Below, in pieces: positions 52,886 through 62,824 of a stretch of 64,000 nt of DNA. The notes under the pieces are model-generated. The model was not told the DNA's origin. It saw nothing but the letters and a program-made list of their open reading frames with translations, and made no database searches. A program made the position numbers and the translations under genes. This stretch comes from Emiliania huxleyi CCMP1516. Lineage: Eukaryota > Haptophyta > Isochrysidales > Noelaerhabdaceae. Location of the stretch: contig NW_005202237.1 of NCBI RefSeq assembly GCF_000372725.1, positions 292,411-356,410 on the forward strand, in the 5' to 3' direction. Each line of letters opens with the position of its first letter. Position 1 is the stretch's first letter.

Positions 52886-54440
52886 CTATAACGAGGATTG
52901 AAGGGGCGGAGGTTGGATGAGCGGAACACGTGGGTCATGAGGTGCAAGAGTGAGTGGCAATTCCGCCTTGAACACGTAAGGGAACGAAGCCCCTCTTCGC
53001 GGCTTAGCGTCGGGGATGTCAAGAATCTGCAGTCGGTCGTCGAGAACAAACTCGGCCACAGGACGGTCCAGCCGGCTGAGGCCAAAGATCGCGAGGGTGC
53101 CAGCGCGCAGCACCTGAGTAGAGAGCGCGATCGCTTAGTGGCGGACTCGCGTGCGAGCAGCAGGTGTGCGCAGGAAGCTGCCACGATGCGCTTGGCGCTC
53201 TTAGCCAGCGAGCCCGACGACGATTTTACCTTTCGCAACGGGGCGAGAGACGATGGGGAGGTGGGGGGGGGGGGGGGGGAGTTACGACTTTGGTGTGCGT
53301 ACCTGTAGGAGGCCCTGCAGGCTCTGCAGGCTCCTCCCACCGAGCAACTCTCCAAGCTGCAAGCTGGTGTCCTCGCGGGGGTCGATGGGCTCATTGCTAG
53401 GCGCGGTCTGCGCGTTGTTAACGACCTCACTTACTCCATCGCTGCCAGCCTCGACGGCTCCGACGTTGACTCCGACGCGGCCCCCGCCACAGCCGCCGAT
53501 GCCTTCATCGCTACTGCCCGCGCCGCTACATTCGCCACCTTGATTGCTCATTGCGTTCCCTTTGGCCGGCGTTGGCGGGGCGTCCGACTGAGCGCTCAGA
53601 CTCGCACCACTTACTCGCAGTGGCGGTCCATGTGGGGCATGCGCACTCGTGGGTTGCCACCCCTCTCCGTGCGATAGGCGCCGAGCCAGGACCAAGTCCG
53701 CAGCCTCGAGGTTAGCTCTCAGGTCGGCCGCCTGTGGGGCGCAAGGTAGGCGAAGCAAACGTGTCTCCACGTCATGAGCTAGGCAGGAGGACCCCAGTGG
53801 GCGCGGCTACCTGTGAGGCACACTCCTTGACGTCCGCGGTGATGAAGGCGGAGAATGCAAAATATAGAGACTTGAGTTGGCCTTCGAGGTCCTCAACTCT
53901 GGCATCGCTGAGATCATAGCGGATGGACGCGGCGGCCAGCTTCTCGCGCAATGCAGCTACCTCTGCCGCCGATGCTTCTGCGTGGGCCGCAGCCGCGAGG
54001 CTGCCGTCGCCGCAAGCGCCGTCAGCCTCTTCAAGCTTCTTGAGAGTGCTTTGCTGCAATTTTCGCATGCTCTCGACCTCTGACAGAGCTGATGATGCGG
54101 TCACCTCCGCCTGGGCGGCTCGGTGCTCAGCAGCCTGGATAGCCAGCTCCGCACTGCCGCCCATCGACCTCGATCGGTTCTCGAGTCCCGACTCCAAATG
54201 CAGCTCGAGTTCAGCCACACGTGCCCTGAGCTCACCAGAAGCTTCGGTGCTGCATGCTTCCCTCAGGGCCGCCGCAAGTTGCGCCACGGAGAGCCCGCCT
54301 CTCATCTCGAGCGCAATCCTGAGCTGACGTTCTAGCCGCTCCTTTTGCAGCTGGAGGTGTGCGGCTTGTTGCCGGTGGTGCCGAAGCTGGGCGCTCAGCG
54401 CGGTGAGCCCGCTTGCCGGCTGGGGCACGCTGTCTTGCAT
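52886..54440 (-). CDS. Coiled-coil protein with a beta-rich C-terminus
   Basis: The exons, read downward, are 53811-54440, 53303-53731, 53185-53229 and 52886-53113; frames join cleanly, 443 residues. Start ATG 54440 (MQDSVPQPASGL). Residues about 15-210 are mostly coiled coil (HRQQAAHLQLQKERLERQLR, AALREKLAAASIRYDLSDAR). A Gly/Ser-rich linker follows. The last 90 residues read VLRAGTLAIFGLSRLDRPVA, EFVLDDRLQILDIPDAKPRR and SFPYVFKAELPLTLAPHDPR, a strand-rich pattern that could be a small PH-like domain (inference). All three introns have GT donors (CAG|GTAGCC, CAG|GTACGC, ATC|GTGGCA), unlike most genes here. Perhaps a scaffold or cytoskeletal protein. Confidence 0.65.
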
Positions 54441-55377
54441 GGCTCTTGTGTGCAAGCGGACGCGAGTTGTTGTTCGCCCGCCGCGAGTGCAAACTCGATA
54501 AAGCCTTCTTCTTCTTCAAATTGGGTTGCGGTGACAGATGCCCCCCCCCCCTTCAGGTTTTCGCAGTTTTCCCGTGCCTAGTCGTAAAGAAAGAAAACAA
54601 GGGGCGGGATGGAGGACGGCACGCCGCCACCATATACCCGTATATTAAAATGAACTCCATATACCCATATACGGAATTTAAGGAGAGGCGTGTTGCGTAG
54701 GAAGCCGCCGGATATAACTGGGGCCCCGGACGTAAGTGGGGCGGGCCGGCGGGCCCCGGCCGGGTCAAAAGTGGCCGCTCCCGGGCCGCCGAGCGTGCTT
54801 TTGCCGGGCCGGTTTTCTCCTCGCCGGGCCCGCCTCGCGCAAAACGGGCCCGGCAAACCCTCCCGTCCGGGTCCGGCTGTGAGTGAGCGGGCCGGCCTAT
54901 GTGCCGCAGACGGGCCCGGGCAGGACGGTTTGCCGGGCCGGTTTTCTCCTCGCCGGGCCCGCCTCGCTCCTCGACCTGCTGGTTTGGGCGCATCGGCCCG
55001 GGAGTGGCAAGCCGGGCCCGGCAAAGCGCGCGGGCCGGGCCCGGCACGGGTCCGAGCCGGGCCCGGCAGGGGCCCGAGCCGGGCCCGGCCTGGGCCGGCG
55101 CCCCACTTTGCAAATCGACCCGTTTCCCATCCAATATCTCCCACTCGGCCGCGGAGGCCCCAACTGAGAGCGGGGCCCGGGGGAGGGGGTCCCTACTGGT
55201 CGTGCCCACCCCTCGCACGACCCCGGGCGACAGCAGGGGACCCCGCAGCAGCAAACCCGCCCCACTTACATCCGGCGCTTCAAGGAAAGAAAGAAAGAAA
55301 GAAAACAGACAACCCAAGGGAGGGATGGGAGGACGGTACGGCGCTTCAAGGTTGGAGCGCTTGAACTGCGGAAATTA
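54441..55377. repeat. GC-rich repeat block and fragments of a dispersed repeat
   Basis: About 54730-55110 is built from GCCGGGCCCGGC-type palindromes (GGGCCGGGCCCGGCA repeats). Pieces of the dispersed repeat seen at 45067 and 55378 occur at about 54580-54640 (AAAGAAAGAAAACAAGGGGC) and 55285-55350. Open frames here are Gly/Pro/Ala/Arg only and were rejected. Confidence 0.6.
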
Positions 55378-55523
55378 GAAAGAAAACAGACAACCCAAGG
55401 GAGGGATGGGAGGACGGCACGCCGCCACCACATAGGGATTTTATGAAGAGGGGTGTGGTGCGCTAGCCGTCGCCCACCCTTGGGCGTCCGCCTCTTCCTA
55501 TCTCTCTTCGCAGTCTCTCGCCG
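55378..55523 (+). repeat. Dispersed repeat copy related to 45067-45213
   Basis: Starts GAAAGAAAACAGACAACCCA and ends TATCTCTCTTCGCAG. It is followed by a different short ORF, starting MPPRGRPTLVVPSL (55542-55748), that could be part of the same mobile unit. Same orientation as the copy in front of ERG24. Confidence 0.6.
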
Positions 55524-56208
55524 ACTCTCGCTGCAACCTTCATGCCACCCCGCGGTCGTCCCACTCTCGTCGTTCCCTCCCTTGTCACTTCCTCCTCTGT
55601 CGCGTCATTCTCTTCTGCCTCGTCCTGCGGCGCCGCCGCCTGCCGGTCCCTTGTTCTCGCGGCTTCTTTCGCCTTTCGGCGCAACTCAAACAACAGGGCT
55701 CCAGGCCCCAAATTACGTGTGAGTGTTAGAGTTGTTTGGTATTGCTAAAAATCTCTCGCAACTCCGTCCTCCCTTGCTGCGTATCCTGGCCCCTCAAGTC
55801 TATCGAGCTCTCCTCGCGCAAGGACGAGTCTTCTGATGCCCACTGCGATCATTTGCCACCCAGTCATGTCGTTGCTCAGGTCCACTCTCTCTTCGAACAC
55901 TTGTACCTCTACGGATGATGCCGGCGCTGGGGTCCCCTTCGGATGCGTCGTGACATCTGACAACTGGATTTCCACTGGTTCGTCCTCCTCGAAGTCATCT
56001 TCTCCGGCTTCCTTCCGCTCGGCTCTACATTCTTTGTCTGCTGTGAGACATCGTCTGCTAAATTCTTTATGCTAAAATTCTTTTTCTCAAACCCAAGAGA
56101 GAAGGACGCCGCTGGGAGAGAGCCGCCCGACTCCAGAAGCTAGCGCCGACGGCTGCGGGAGGCTCGATCGGGTAGCGCGGTATCGGGGCACAACGTGCTG
56201 CCCTCTGC
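55524..56208. other. Upstream region of the Rab gene
   Basis: Fragments such as KDESSDAHCDHLPPSHVV suggest a decayed or spliced ORF between 55720 and 55918, in several frames. GCTAAAATTCTTTTTCTC (56071-56088) lies about 120 bp before the Rab start and resembles a motif near other genes. Confidence 0.35.
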
Positions 56209-58218
56209 ATGGCGCGACCAGCAGATAAACAGTACGACGTGCTCATCAAACTCCTTTTGATTGGGGATTCCGGTGCGCATGGATCCGCATCCGTGCCCAC
56301 CGGCCGCAAGGAGCCCACGTCTCACTGGAGCCGCCACAGCGTCCCGTCGGAGTCTTTCCATGACGACCTCCGTCCTCTCCACCCTTGTCTGGGGCCGTCC
56401 ACTGTCCGCGCCCGGCGGCTGCGCACTGGAGACACGAGAGGAAGATCTCTGCTGCATGCCCGAAAGGCCGCCTGTCCCGTCCGCCGCCTGCGCAGGCGTG
56501 GGGAAGAGCTCGATTCTGGTGCGGTTTGCCGACGACTCCTTCTCGCAATCCTTCATCGCCACGATTGGGCGCGTGTGGCCGAGCAGTAGAGACCGCACCC
56601 GCACATAGCTGCTAGAGCTGCCACACAGACAGACGGCTGTCGGCGGGTCGGCGGCGCGCCACAGAAGCAGAGAGGCGCCCGGGTGGCGCGGCGCCGCTCT
56701 GTGCCAGCTGTTGGGGCCACCTGCATCGCAGATGTTTAGCCTGGTCTTGTCCTCGCGCTTGGCTGGTCTCTGCGCGCTCCACGCCTCACGCCGCTTCACC
56801 CGTCGCCACGCCTCGCGCCGCTCGCCGCAGGATCGACTTTAAGATCCGGAGCGTGGAGCTGGACGGCAAGCGAGTCAAACTGCAGATCTGGGACACGGCG
56901 GGGCAGGCGCGTCTCGCCCTCTCTCTCCTCTCTCCTCCCCCCTTCCCCTCCTCCCCCTCTCCGCCTCCGTCGTGCAAGCCGCCCCCCTTGCTGCCGCCTG
57001 CTACCCGCCTCCACCAGCTACCCGCCTCCACCAGCTACCCGCCCCTCCACCAGCGGAGCCACCCTCCCCGACCCGGTCTCCGCGCGCCCCCGCCGCCACT
57101 CTGCCCGAGCCCCTCTCGCGCTCCCCCCCTTACCCCCCCCCCCCCACCACGCCCTACCCCCCGCGCCCTCCCCCCCGCCCCTCACGCTGCCCCCCACCCC
57201 CCCGCCCCTCCCCCTGCCCCCACCCCCCCGCCCCTCACCCTGCCCCCACCCCCCCCGCCCGGCCAGGAGCGGTTCAAGACCATCACGACCGCCTACTACC
57301 GCGGCGCCATGGGCATCCTCCTCGTCTACGACGTCACCAACGAGGAGCCCCTCCCCGCACCCGCACCCTCCCCGCACCCGCACCGCCCCCTCCCCGCACC
57401 CGCACCGCCCCCGCACCCGCACCGCCCCCGCACCGCCCCATCGACACGCAACAGGCCCCTCCGGAGTCACACTCCATTGTCGGCGTCAGCGTCGGCGTCG
57501 GCGTCGGCGTCAGTGTCGTAGTCCGTGTTGTAGGACTCCTTCTCCAACATCTCCTCGTGGATGAGGGCCATCGAGCAGCACGCCTCCGACTCGGTCAACA
57601 AAGTGCTCCTCGGCAACAAGGCGAGAGGACGCGCAGACTGCTGCACCACAGACAGAGCAGAGAGACAGGGCAGAGAGGCGGCAGAGAGGCGGCAGAGAGG
57701 CGGCACGGAGATGTAGCCGAGGCGAACGCACACCTCGGCAAAAAGGAGGCGTCGCCCCCCCCCCCCCCCAGGCAGGCACCCCCCCCCCCCCCCATTCTCC
57801 CCCCCCCCTTCTCCCCCCCCCCGCGGCAGGCGGACACGAGTGGTCCGCTCGTCAGCCAGCGCCGCGTCTCGGCCGAGAGGGGGCAGAGGCTCGCGGGAGA
57901 GTACGGGCTGCAGTTCTTTGAGGTTTCGGCAAAGAGCAACGTCAACATCGAGCAGGCCGCTCCCCTCAAACCCGCACCCTCCCCCCTCCTCCCCCCCCAC
58001 CCCCCAACCCTCCCTCCCCCGCGCACCCCTCCCCTCGGCAAGCCTCTCAGCAACGCGCTTCCGACATCACGCCCTCCCTGTTCCAGGCCTTCTTCACGAT
58101 CGCGCGCGACATCCACGCGCGACTGCAGAACACCTCTGCCGCAGCAGCCGCGGGCGCTTCCGTCCGGTTGGGGGAGGGCAGCGCCAAACCCGGCGGCGCT
58201 AAGGCGGGCTGCTGTTGA
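56209..58218 (+). CDS. RAB8: Rab8/RabE-like small GTPase
   Basis: This GTPase directs exocytic vesicle transport from Golgi to plasma membrane. The exons are 56209-56272, 56496-56568, 56831-56906, 57267-57344, 57534-57620, 57830-57955 and 58087-58218, giving 211 residues. It has P-loop [53 protein letters not shown] (family NKCD), [12 protein letters not shown] and the C-terminal Cys-Cys for geranylgeranylation. IDFKIR with [13 protein letters not shown] and ARDI near the end point to the Rab8/Sec4/RabE group. Four introns have GC donors and one GT. Intron 4 fits the family only if it begins with GA (AACGAG|GAGCCC), joining NE to [10 protein letters not shown]. Introns are C-rich with long C-runs. 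Confidence 0.95.
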
Positions 58219-58800
58219 GGCTGCTGTTGACAGCGACGCCTCGCCCGTTACTGGCTGGCGGCCGTGGCGGCTCGCCCATTGCCCGTTGAGGCAGGGGGCG
58301 AGGCTCTCGAGGAAGCCTCCGTTCACCCACTTTTGAGTGTACACAGTCTCTGCGCAGGCGGACCGACCTTGGGTCAGCGTGCAGGTCTCGGTCAGATGAC
58401 AGACCATCCGATAATGGCTCAATTGTGTAGACATCGCCGTAACCCCCATATGTGAAGTACGCAGATTCCACAATTATTTCGGGGCGATCTCAGGTGTAGA
58501 CAACACACAGCATCAACGACATCAGGATCAGCCTAGCCCTAGCGCCTAGGCCATGGCATGGCCCGGGCGTTGCGCGAAAATAGAGCAGTCATCTCCAGGA
58601 GAGATGGGGCACCGCGCGAACACAGAGGCACAGTACGCACCCCGTAAATAATAAATAAATAAACAAAGAGTTGGACAAATACCAAATTCCAAATCGCAAA
58701 CATAGAAACCCAAACACAGGCGGCGACGTGGCATACGAGCTCATAGGAGAAGGAGGCGGGCACAACTTCCAAGGACGCACGAGCGAGCGAGACAGCAGCC
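58219..58800. other. Intergenic region
   Basis: AATAATAAATAAATAAAC lies at about 58650. Minus-strand frames overlapping the Rab 3' end (for example TQKWVNGGFLESLAPCL near 58330) were not supported by splice signals. Confidence 0.35.
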
Positions 58801-59154
58801 ATGACGATGATGATTCAGCGCGTGAACGCCAACTCGCCGGCACAGGCCGTGAAGAGCCGCGCACGCGGGCCGACGATTACGCAGCTGCGTGCCAAGCAGG
58901 CCGCTCTTGTGGCCGCATCCGAGCTCGCGGCTTCGAGTGATGCCGAGGCGAGTGTGGTAAGGCACTCGCCCGTTGACGAAGCCAAGCGGTGGGCAAGCGG
59001 CAAAGGCCGCAAAGTGGGCTTCGCAAAAGCACGTGCCACCTTCCGTGGCGGCGGCACGGGAATCGCGGCGACGGCGGCGAAGCACGACTCGCTCATCAAG
59101 AAGGCCCGCTGGCGCGGTACCGAGCAAATAATAAATAAAAACGGTCAACTCTGA
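58801..59154 (+). CDS. Hypothetical basic protein, 117 residues
   Basis: ATG at 58801 (MTMMIQRVNANSPAQAVKSR), stop at 59154. It is Ala/Lys/Arg-rich with KSRARGPTITQLRAKQAALV and KGRKVGFAKARATFRGGGTG. It could be an organelle-targeted or RNA-associated protein, but no family is recognised. AATAATAAATAAAAAC overlaps its 3' end and might be a poly(A) signal. Confidence 0.4.
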   Translation: MTMMIQRVNANSPAQAVKSRARGPTITQLRAKQAALVAASELAASSDAEASVVRHSPVDEAKRWASGKGRKVGFAKARATFRGGGTGIAATAAKHDSLIKKARWRGTEQIINKNGQL

Positions 59155-59210
59155 GACGAGATAGGATTTAGGGACATGTGTCCCCGCCCTGCACGATCTT
59201 GGTGTGAGGG

Positions 59211-59696
59211 ATGTGCGCACCCCGTCCCGCTCACAGGGCGTTGAATTTTCTGGTTGAGTGGCCGAAAAATCTTTTGTTTGTGTTTGGTGCCCAGAGCCTC
59301 TGGCTGGCAGACGCAGAGCGTGATCAAATGATTGCTTCTCTCGTTCAGCCCGCGCTCGTCTTCGGAGCGGCGGCGTCACGTCGGCCTCGGAGCGGCGGCG
59401 GCGTCGGAACGGCGGCGCGGCCTGAAGCCACGTTGGCAGACCAGATGCTGCACCTCATCGGAAAGTGGAGCCTCGACGACGACGTCTCCAAGCCATTCAT
59501 CACGGACGACGTGCGAGACGCGTGCCTCGTGCCGATCGAGCTGGAATGGCTCAACGACAAGATTTGCTTGATGGAGGAATGCCCCGTGGAACGCCCGGAG
59601 GCGATGGCCGCTGCGTGGGAGCGCGTCAAGTTCCAAGGAGAGGGCTGTGTCACCGTCAATGGACTCGCAGCTGAAATCCGGAGCCATTCGTCGTGA
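59211..59696 (+). CDS. Hypothetical protein
   Basis: 161 codons from the ATG at 59211; an internal ATG at 59328 (MIASLVQPALVF) is also possible. The C-terminal 85 residues have the most protein-like pattern: ADQMLHLIGKWSLDDDVSKP, DVRDACLVPIELEWLNDKIC and EAMAAAWERVKFQGEGCVTV. No domain recognised. It could be a downstream exon of the preceding ORF. Confidence 0.4.
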   Translation: MCAPRPAHRALNFLVEWPKNLLFVFGAQSLWLADAERDQMIASLVQPALVFGAAASRRPRSGGGVGTAARPEATLADQMLHLIGKWSLDDDVSKPFITDDVRDACLVPIELEWLNDKICLMEECPVERPEAMAAAWERVKFQGEGCVTVNGLAAEIRSHSS

Positions 59697-60221
59697 GCTT
59701 CACTTATACCGATCTCAAATAGTAACAGTACGTGCATAGTGCCAAAATACTGTACCACACAAAGTCAAAGATCGCATGCGGCGGGGACTTGACACTTGTT
59801 CCTGTTAAAGCCTTACCCCCATCTCGCGTCTTCTAGTAGGGCCGGTGTCCGTTTTATGTATTTATTCGTACCACACAAAAGTTCAAAAGATTGAGCGCCG
59901 AGTTCAATAAAAAAGAAAGCGTGACTCTCGTATCGCAATACTGTGATGTGTCATGTGTGGCGCTCCGGGAGGGTGGAGGGGTGGAGGGTGGAGGGGTGGA
60001 GGGGTGGTTGAGCCCTCTAGCTCTATCGATATAGCCCTACCCCTCCCGCCGTTTTAGGGCCTCCCCACCCGCTATGTGCTGAATCACCGGCACCAGCCCG
60101 CCGTCACAGATCTTTCCGCATCACGCCGGCAGCCCTTCCCTCACCGGTAGGATACGCGTGGGACCAGTAGAGAGGGTAGAACTCTTGCAAGCGCGCCTCG
60201 AGACAAGTGTCGACAAACAGC
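59697..60221. other. Convergent intergenic region
   Basis: It contains GGAGGGTGGAGGGGTGGAGG-type repeats (59968-60010) and an AATAAAAAAG patch at about 59906. It holds the 3' end of the plus-strand ORF and of the minus-strand secreted protein. Confidence 0.5.
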
Positions 60222-61139
60222 TCATTCGGCAGGGGGGCTCGTCGACGGGTCAACCAGGAGGCGCTTCGTCTCGAGAGACATGGGCGCGATGCCCCAGATC
60301 TCTGGGAGCACGCCGCGGGCGGCCTTCTTGTCGATCGCATCGAAGAAGAGGTCGAGGTGTACGTGCCTCGCCTGTTCTGCGAGAGAGGGAAACTTGACAG
60401 CCTTGGCAGCCAGGACGGACACCGCAAAGTCGGCGCCAAGGGTGATCCGGATCGACTCCGCCGAGGCATTGCCAATCTTCTTGACCGTGTCCCGCTGTGC
60501 GGCCACGCTGAGCCCGTCCACGGTGGCATTTCCGAGGCTCCCCATCGTGCGGCCCGCGATGGACACGTTCAGCAGGTGGAGCGAGCTATCGACGGGCATC
60601 GCGGGGGCCAAGGGCGCCGCCCGGTTCAGATTGACGCTGACTGCCGTCTTGCTCGCGCGGACGACACGCATAGAGTGGATCCAGTCGCCCACCTTTTGGT
60701 CGGCGCCAGGCGTTGGACCGGCGGTCGCGAGAATTTCGACGTCGCCTTGCGCAAAGAGCTTGACCTCTTGGCCCGCCGGAAGCCAGTAGCGCGTCTCTAC
60801 GCCCTCGAATCGTGTCAGGGGGTCGCCGCCCCCGAAGGGGTTGGGCGGGGGCACCAGCATGCAGGGGCCGTTTGCCTCTGGTGGGCAGCCGGTCTGGCAG
60901 CCGCACAAATCGATCGGTGCCTCACCGCACTCACAGCCAGCAATGAAAGAGCAGCTGCAAACCTCAAGGCTCACTGGGCAATCCATCTCACAGGCTGGCA
61001 TCGCGGGGCAGAGCTTCGCGCAGCCAGTAGCTTCCTCGTAGAACTTTAACTCGCCGTTGCACATATAGGGCGCCCAGGTGTCACAGGACGCCCCAAGGAT
61101 GATCTGAGCCATGGTCGCCGGGACGAGGGCAACACTCAT
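60222..61139 (-). CDS. Secreted Cys-rich protein of unknown family
   Basis: 305 residues from the ATG at 61139. The N-terminus (MSVALVPATMAQIILGASC) is a weak signal peptide. Residues about 18-95 hold a dense Cys cluster (CDTWAPYMCNGELKFYEEAT, CAKLCPAMPACEMDCP, CSCSFIAGCECGEAPIDLCG). The rest is a beta-rich globular part with GGGDPLTRFEGVETRYWLPA and QEVKLFAQGDVEILATAG. I would compare it with VWD-like or root-cap-like secreted domains, but this is only a resemblance. No introns in frame. A dispersed repeat lies about 130 bp upstream of the start. Confidence 0.6.
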   Translation of the reverse strand: MSVALVPATMAQIILGASCDTWAPYMCNGELKFYEEATGCAKLCPAMPACEMDCPVSLEVCSCSFIAGCECGEAPIDLCGCQTGCPPEANGPCMLVPPPNPFGGGDPLTRFEGVETRYWLPAGQEVKLFAQGDVEILATAGPTPGADQKVGDWIHSMRVVRASKTAVSVNLNRAAPLAPAMPVDSSLHLLNVSIAGRTMGSLGNATVDGLSVAAQRDTVKKIGNASAESIRITLGADFAVSVLAAKAVKFPSLAEQARHVHLDLFFDAIDKKAARGVLPEIWGIAPMSLETKRLLVDPSTSPPAE

Positions 61140-61737
61140 GCTGCTGGTGTGCGTCCGCGCCGGATTGGATTGACTCGATAATTGCGCGAATTCGCCGCGG
61201 GCACCGCAAAATCTTTTACCAGAACGGCGGCGGCGGCGGGGCGTGCGCGTCTCGAGGAGGTCGAGAGATTCTCGAGGTTGATATCCTTTGGCCGCGTTGG
61301 GTAGCGAGGATTGGTGTGACGCGGTCCACATTATTTTGGACAAAAACACAAAATCTCTCTCTATTTTGCTTTTTGGTGTTTTCTGACAGCCGACCGTCAC
61401 GATCACACACACAGAGTTGCCCCTTCTCCGACGGCCCCGGCTACCTAGCTAGTAGCCAATTCCCGGGTTGGACCGTCTGTCCGTGGGGGGGAGGGATTCG
61501 AGCCCCGGAGGCGGAGCGGGAGGGTTGATACTCGGGCACGACCTGCTCCTCTATCTCGCGCAAACAAAATACCTGGACCGAGTGGCACACTAATACACAG
61601 ACAGGGAAGGCAACGTAAAAACTTCACTACGCGCGGGAACGCGTGTCCTCGGAGAGACAATGTGGAGGGCCACCGCGTCACAAGCACGCGACGAGACTAA
61701 CCACCCGGCAAAACGCGCTTTCGCGCCCGGAGCGCAG
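61140..61737. other. Intergenic region with a dispersed repeat
   Basis: 61269-61328 (TCGAGGTTGATATCCTTTGG ... GGTGTGACGCGGTCCAC) matches 28677-28737 with very few differences. A tRNA-like GGGATTCGAGCCCC at 61493 has no folding partner arms and was rejected. Confidence 0.5.
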
Positions 61738-62284
61738 CTACTCCGGCATGGTCGAGCCCGAGGCGCGCCTCTTCATGTCTGCCGCGAGGTTGCCATTCAG
61801 CTTTGCATGTGCCGTGCCGCTCTTGCGGGCGGTCATAGCCTTGGAGTACTTCCAATAGTCGGCGACCCCCTCGGCCCGGGTCTGCAGCGCACCCGCAGAC
61901 ACTGATCCTGTGGCGCGGGTGGAAGATGGTGCGGCAGAGTGTGACAAAAGAGAGGCCGTAAACCACCAGGCCTCCCATCGGGCCCCAGAGTGCGTAACTC
62001 ACCCGTGCGGCCGGGATGCGACTTGGTTGTGCCCGTGGTGCAGAGCATGGCGGCCGCAGTCGAAGAGACGCCCATCAGGGTCTCGGCATCTGCGCAGGGG
62101 TGACGGGTGACTGAGGGCAGCATGTGCGGCGAGGGCAGTGCGCTTCCCGAGGTTGCACCGCTGGTGATCTTTGAGCAGTACTCCTGGACTGTCAGACCCG
62201 CCGCATCGAGCTTGTCCAGGAGGCAGGGCTCACCCGTGTTTGGGTTGGTGGATGGCCGCCGGGCCACAGGGCCGTTGATGTAGC
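61738..62284 (-). CDS. Hypothetical protein, last two exons
   Basis: Exons 62003-62284 and 61738-61907 are joined by a GT-AG intron (ACGG|GTGAGT to CCACAG|GATCAG, phase 1). They encode YINGPVARRPSTNPNTGEPC, LLDKLDAAGLTVQEYCSKIT ... then SVSAGALQTRAEGVADYWKY and a Lys/Ala-rich end, stopping at 61738. The acceptor at 62285 (GCACAG|GCTACA) requires an upstream exon. One fit is 62415-62493 (MDVFRSSSSRLLVMQP...) with a GC donor, but that overlaps an equally good ORF on the other strand. No family recognised. Confidence 0.45.
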
Positions 62285-62443
62285 CTGTGCGGGAGGCAGG
62301 AGAGAGGTGGGAGGGCCAGCGGAGGGGCAGCGGGAAACGGCCGATAGATACTCGAGTAGAGACGCTGGTAGCTCGAATTGCCAGTCGCTTCGAGAGAGAG
62401 AGATTTTTAGAAGCCAACAAGAAATGTGTACGTGTTCGCTTCG

Positions 62444-62824
62444 ATGGGCTGCATGACAAGCAAACGAGAGGAGGAACTTCTGAATACGTCCATGGCAGAG
62501 TTCCAGCCAGCCAGCTCTCCCATGGCGGTCGATTCCCTCTTTCTTTCGACGTGGCAAAAACGGACGATTACCTTTCCAGCGTTAGCGACTCGCTCACGGC
62601 CCCGTGAGAAGGATCAATTTCCCCGCTTGGGCGACACAGATGCCAGCCACAAGCGGGGCCGCCCCGAGGAATTCCTGATTCCGCGTCGACGTCGGCTTAG
62701 GCAGGGGCGGCGCCGACTGACCGCGCCCTTATTAGTTAGGCGGCGAGAATGCCAGGTAGTGATGAAGTATTCAAGGGTGCAGCACCGCGTCTCGGTGATC
62801 GCCGATCGTGCGCCATTGTGGTAA
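62444..62824 (+). CDS. Hypothetical protein with an N-myristoylation-like start
   Basis: 126 residues from the ATG at 62444. It opens MGCMTSKREEELLNTSMAEF: Gly2, Cys3 and Ser6 fit the pattern of N-myristoylated and palmitoylated proteins (as in Src-family kinases). The remainder is unremarkable and then becomes Arg-rich, so a spliced C-terminus is possible. It overlaps the candidate first exon of the minus-strand gene; only one of the two is likely to be real. Confidence 0.35.
   Translation: MGCMTSKREEELLNTSMAEFQPASSPMAVDSLFLSTWQKRTITFPALATRSRPREKDQFPRLGDTDASHKRGRPEEFLIPRRRRLRQGRRRLTAPLLVRRRECQVVMKYSRVQHRVSVIADRAPLW

Noticed and set aside
61485-61505. tRNA-like T-arm (GGGATTCGAGCCCC)
   Set aside because: No matching acceptor, D or anticodon arms within the correct distances.
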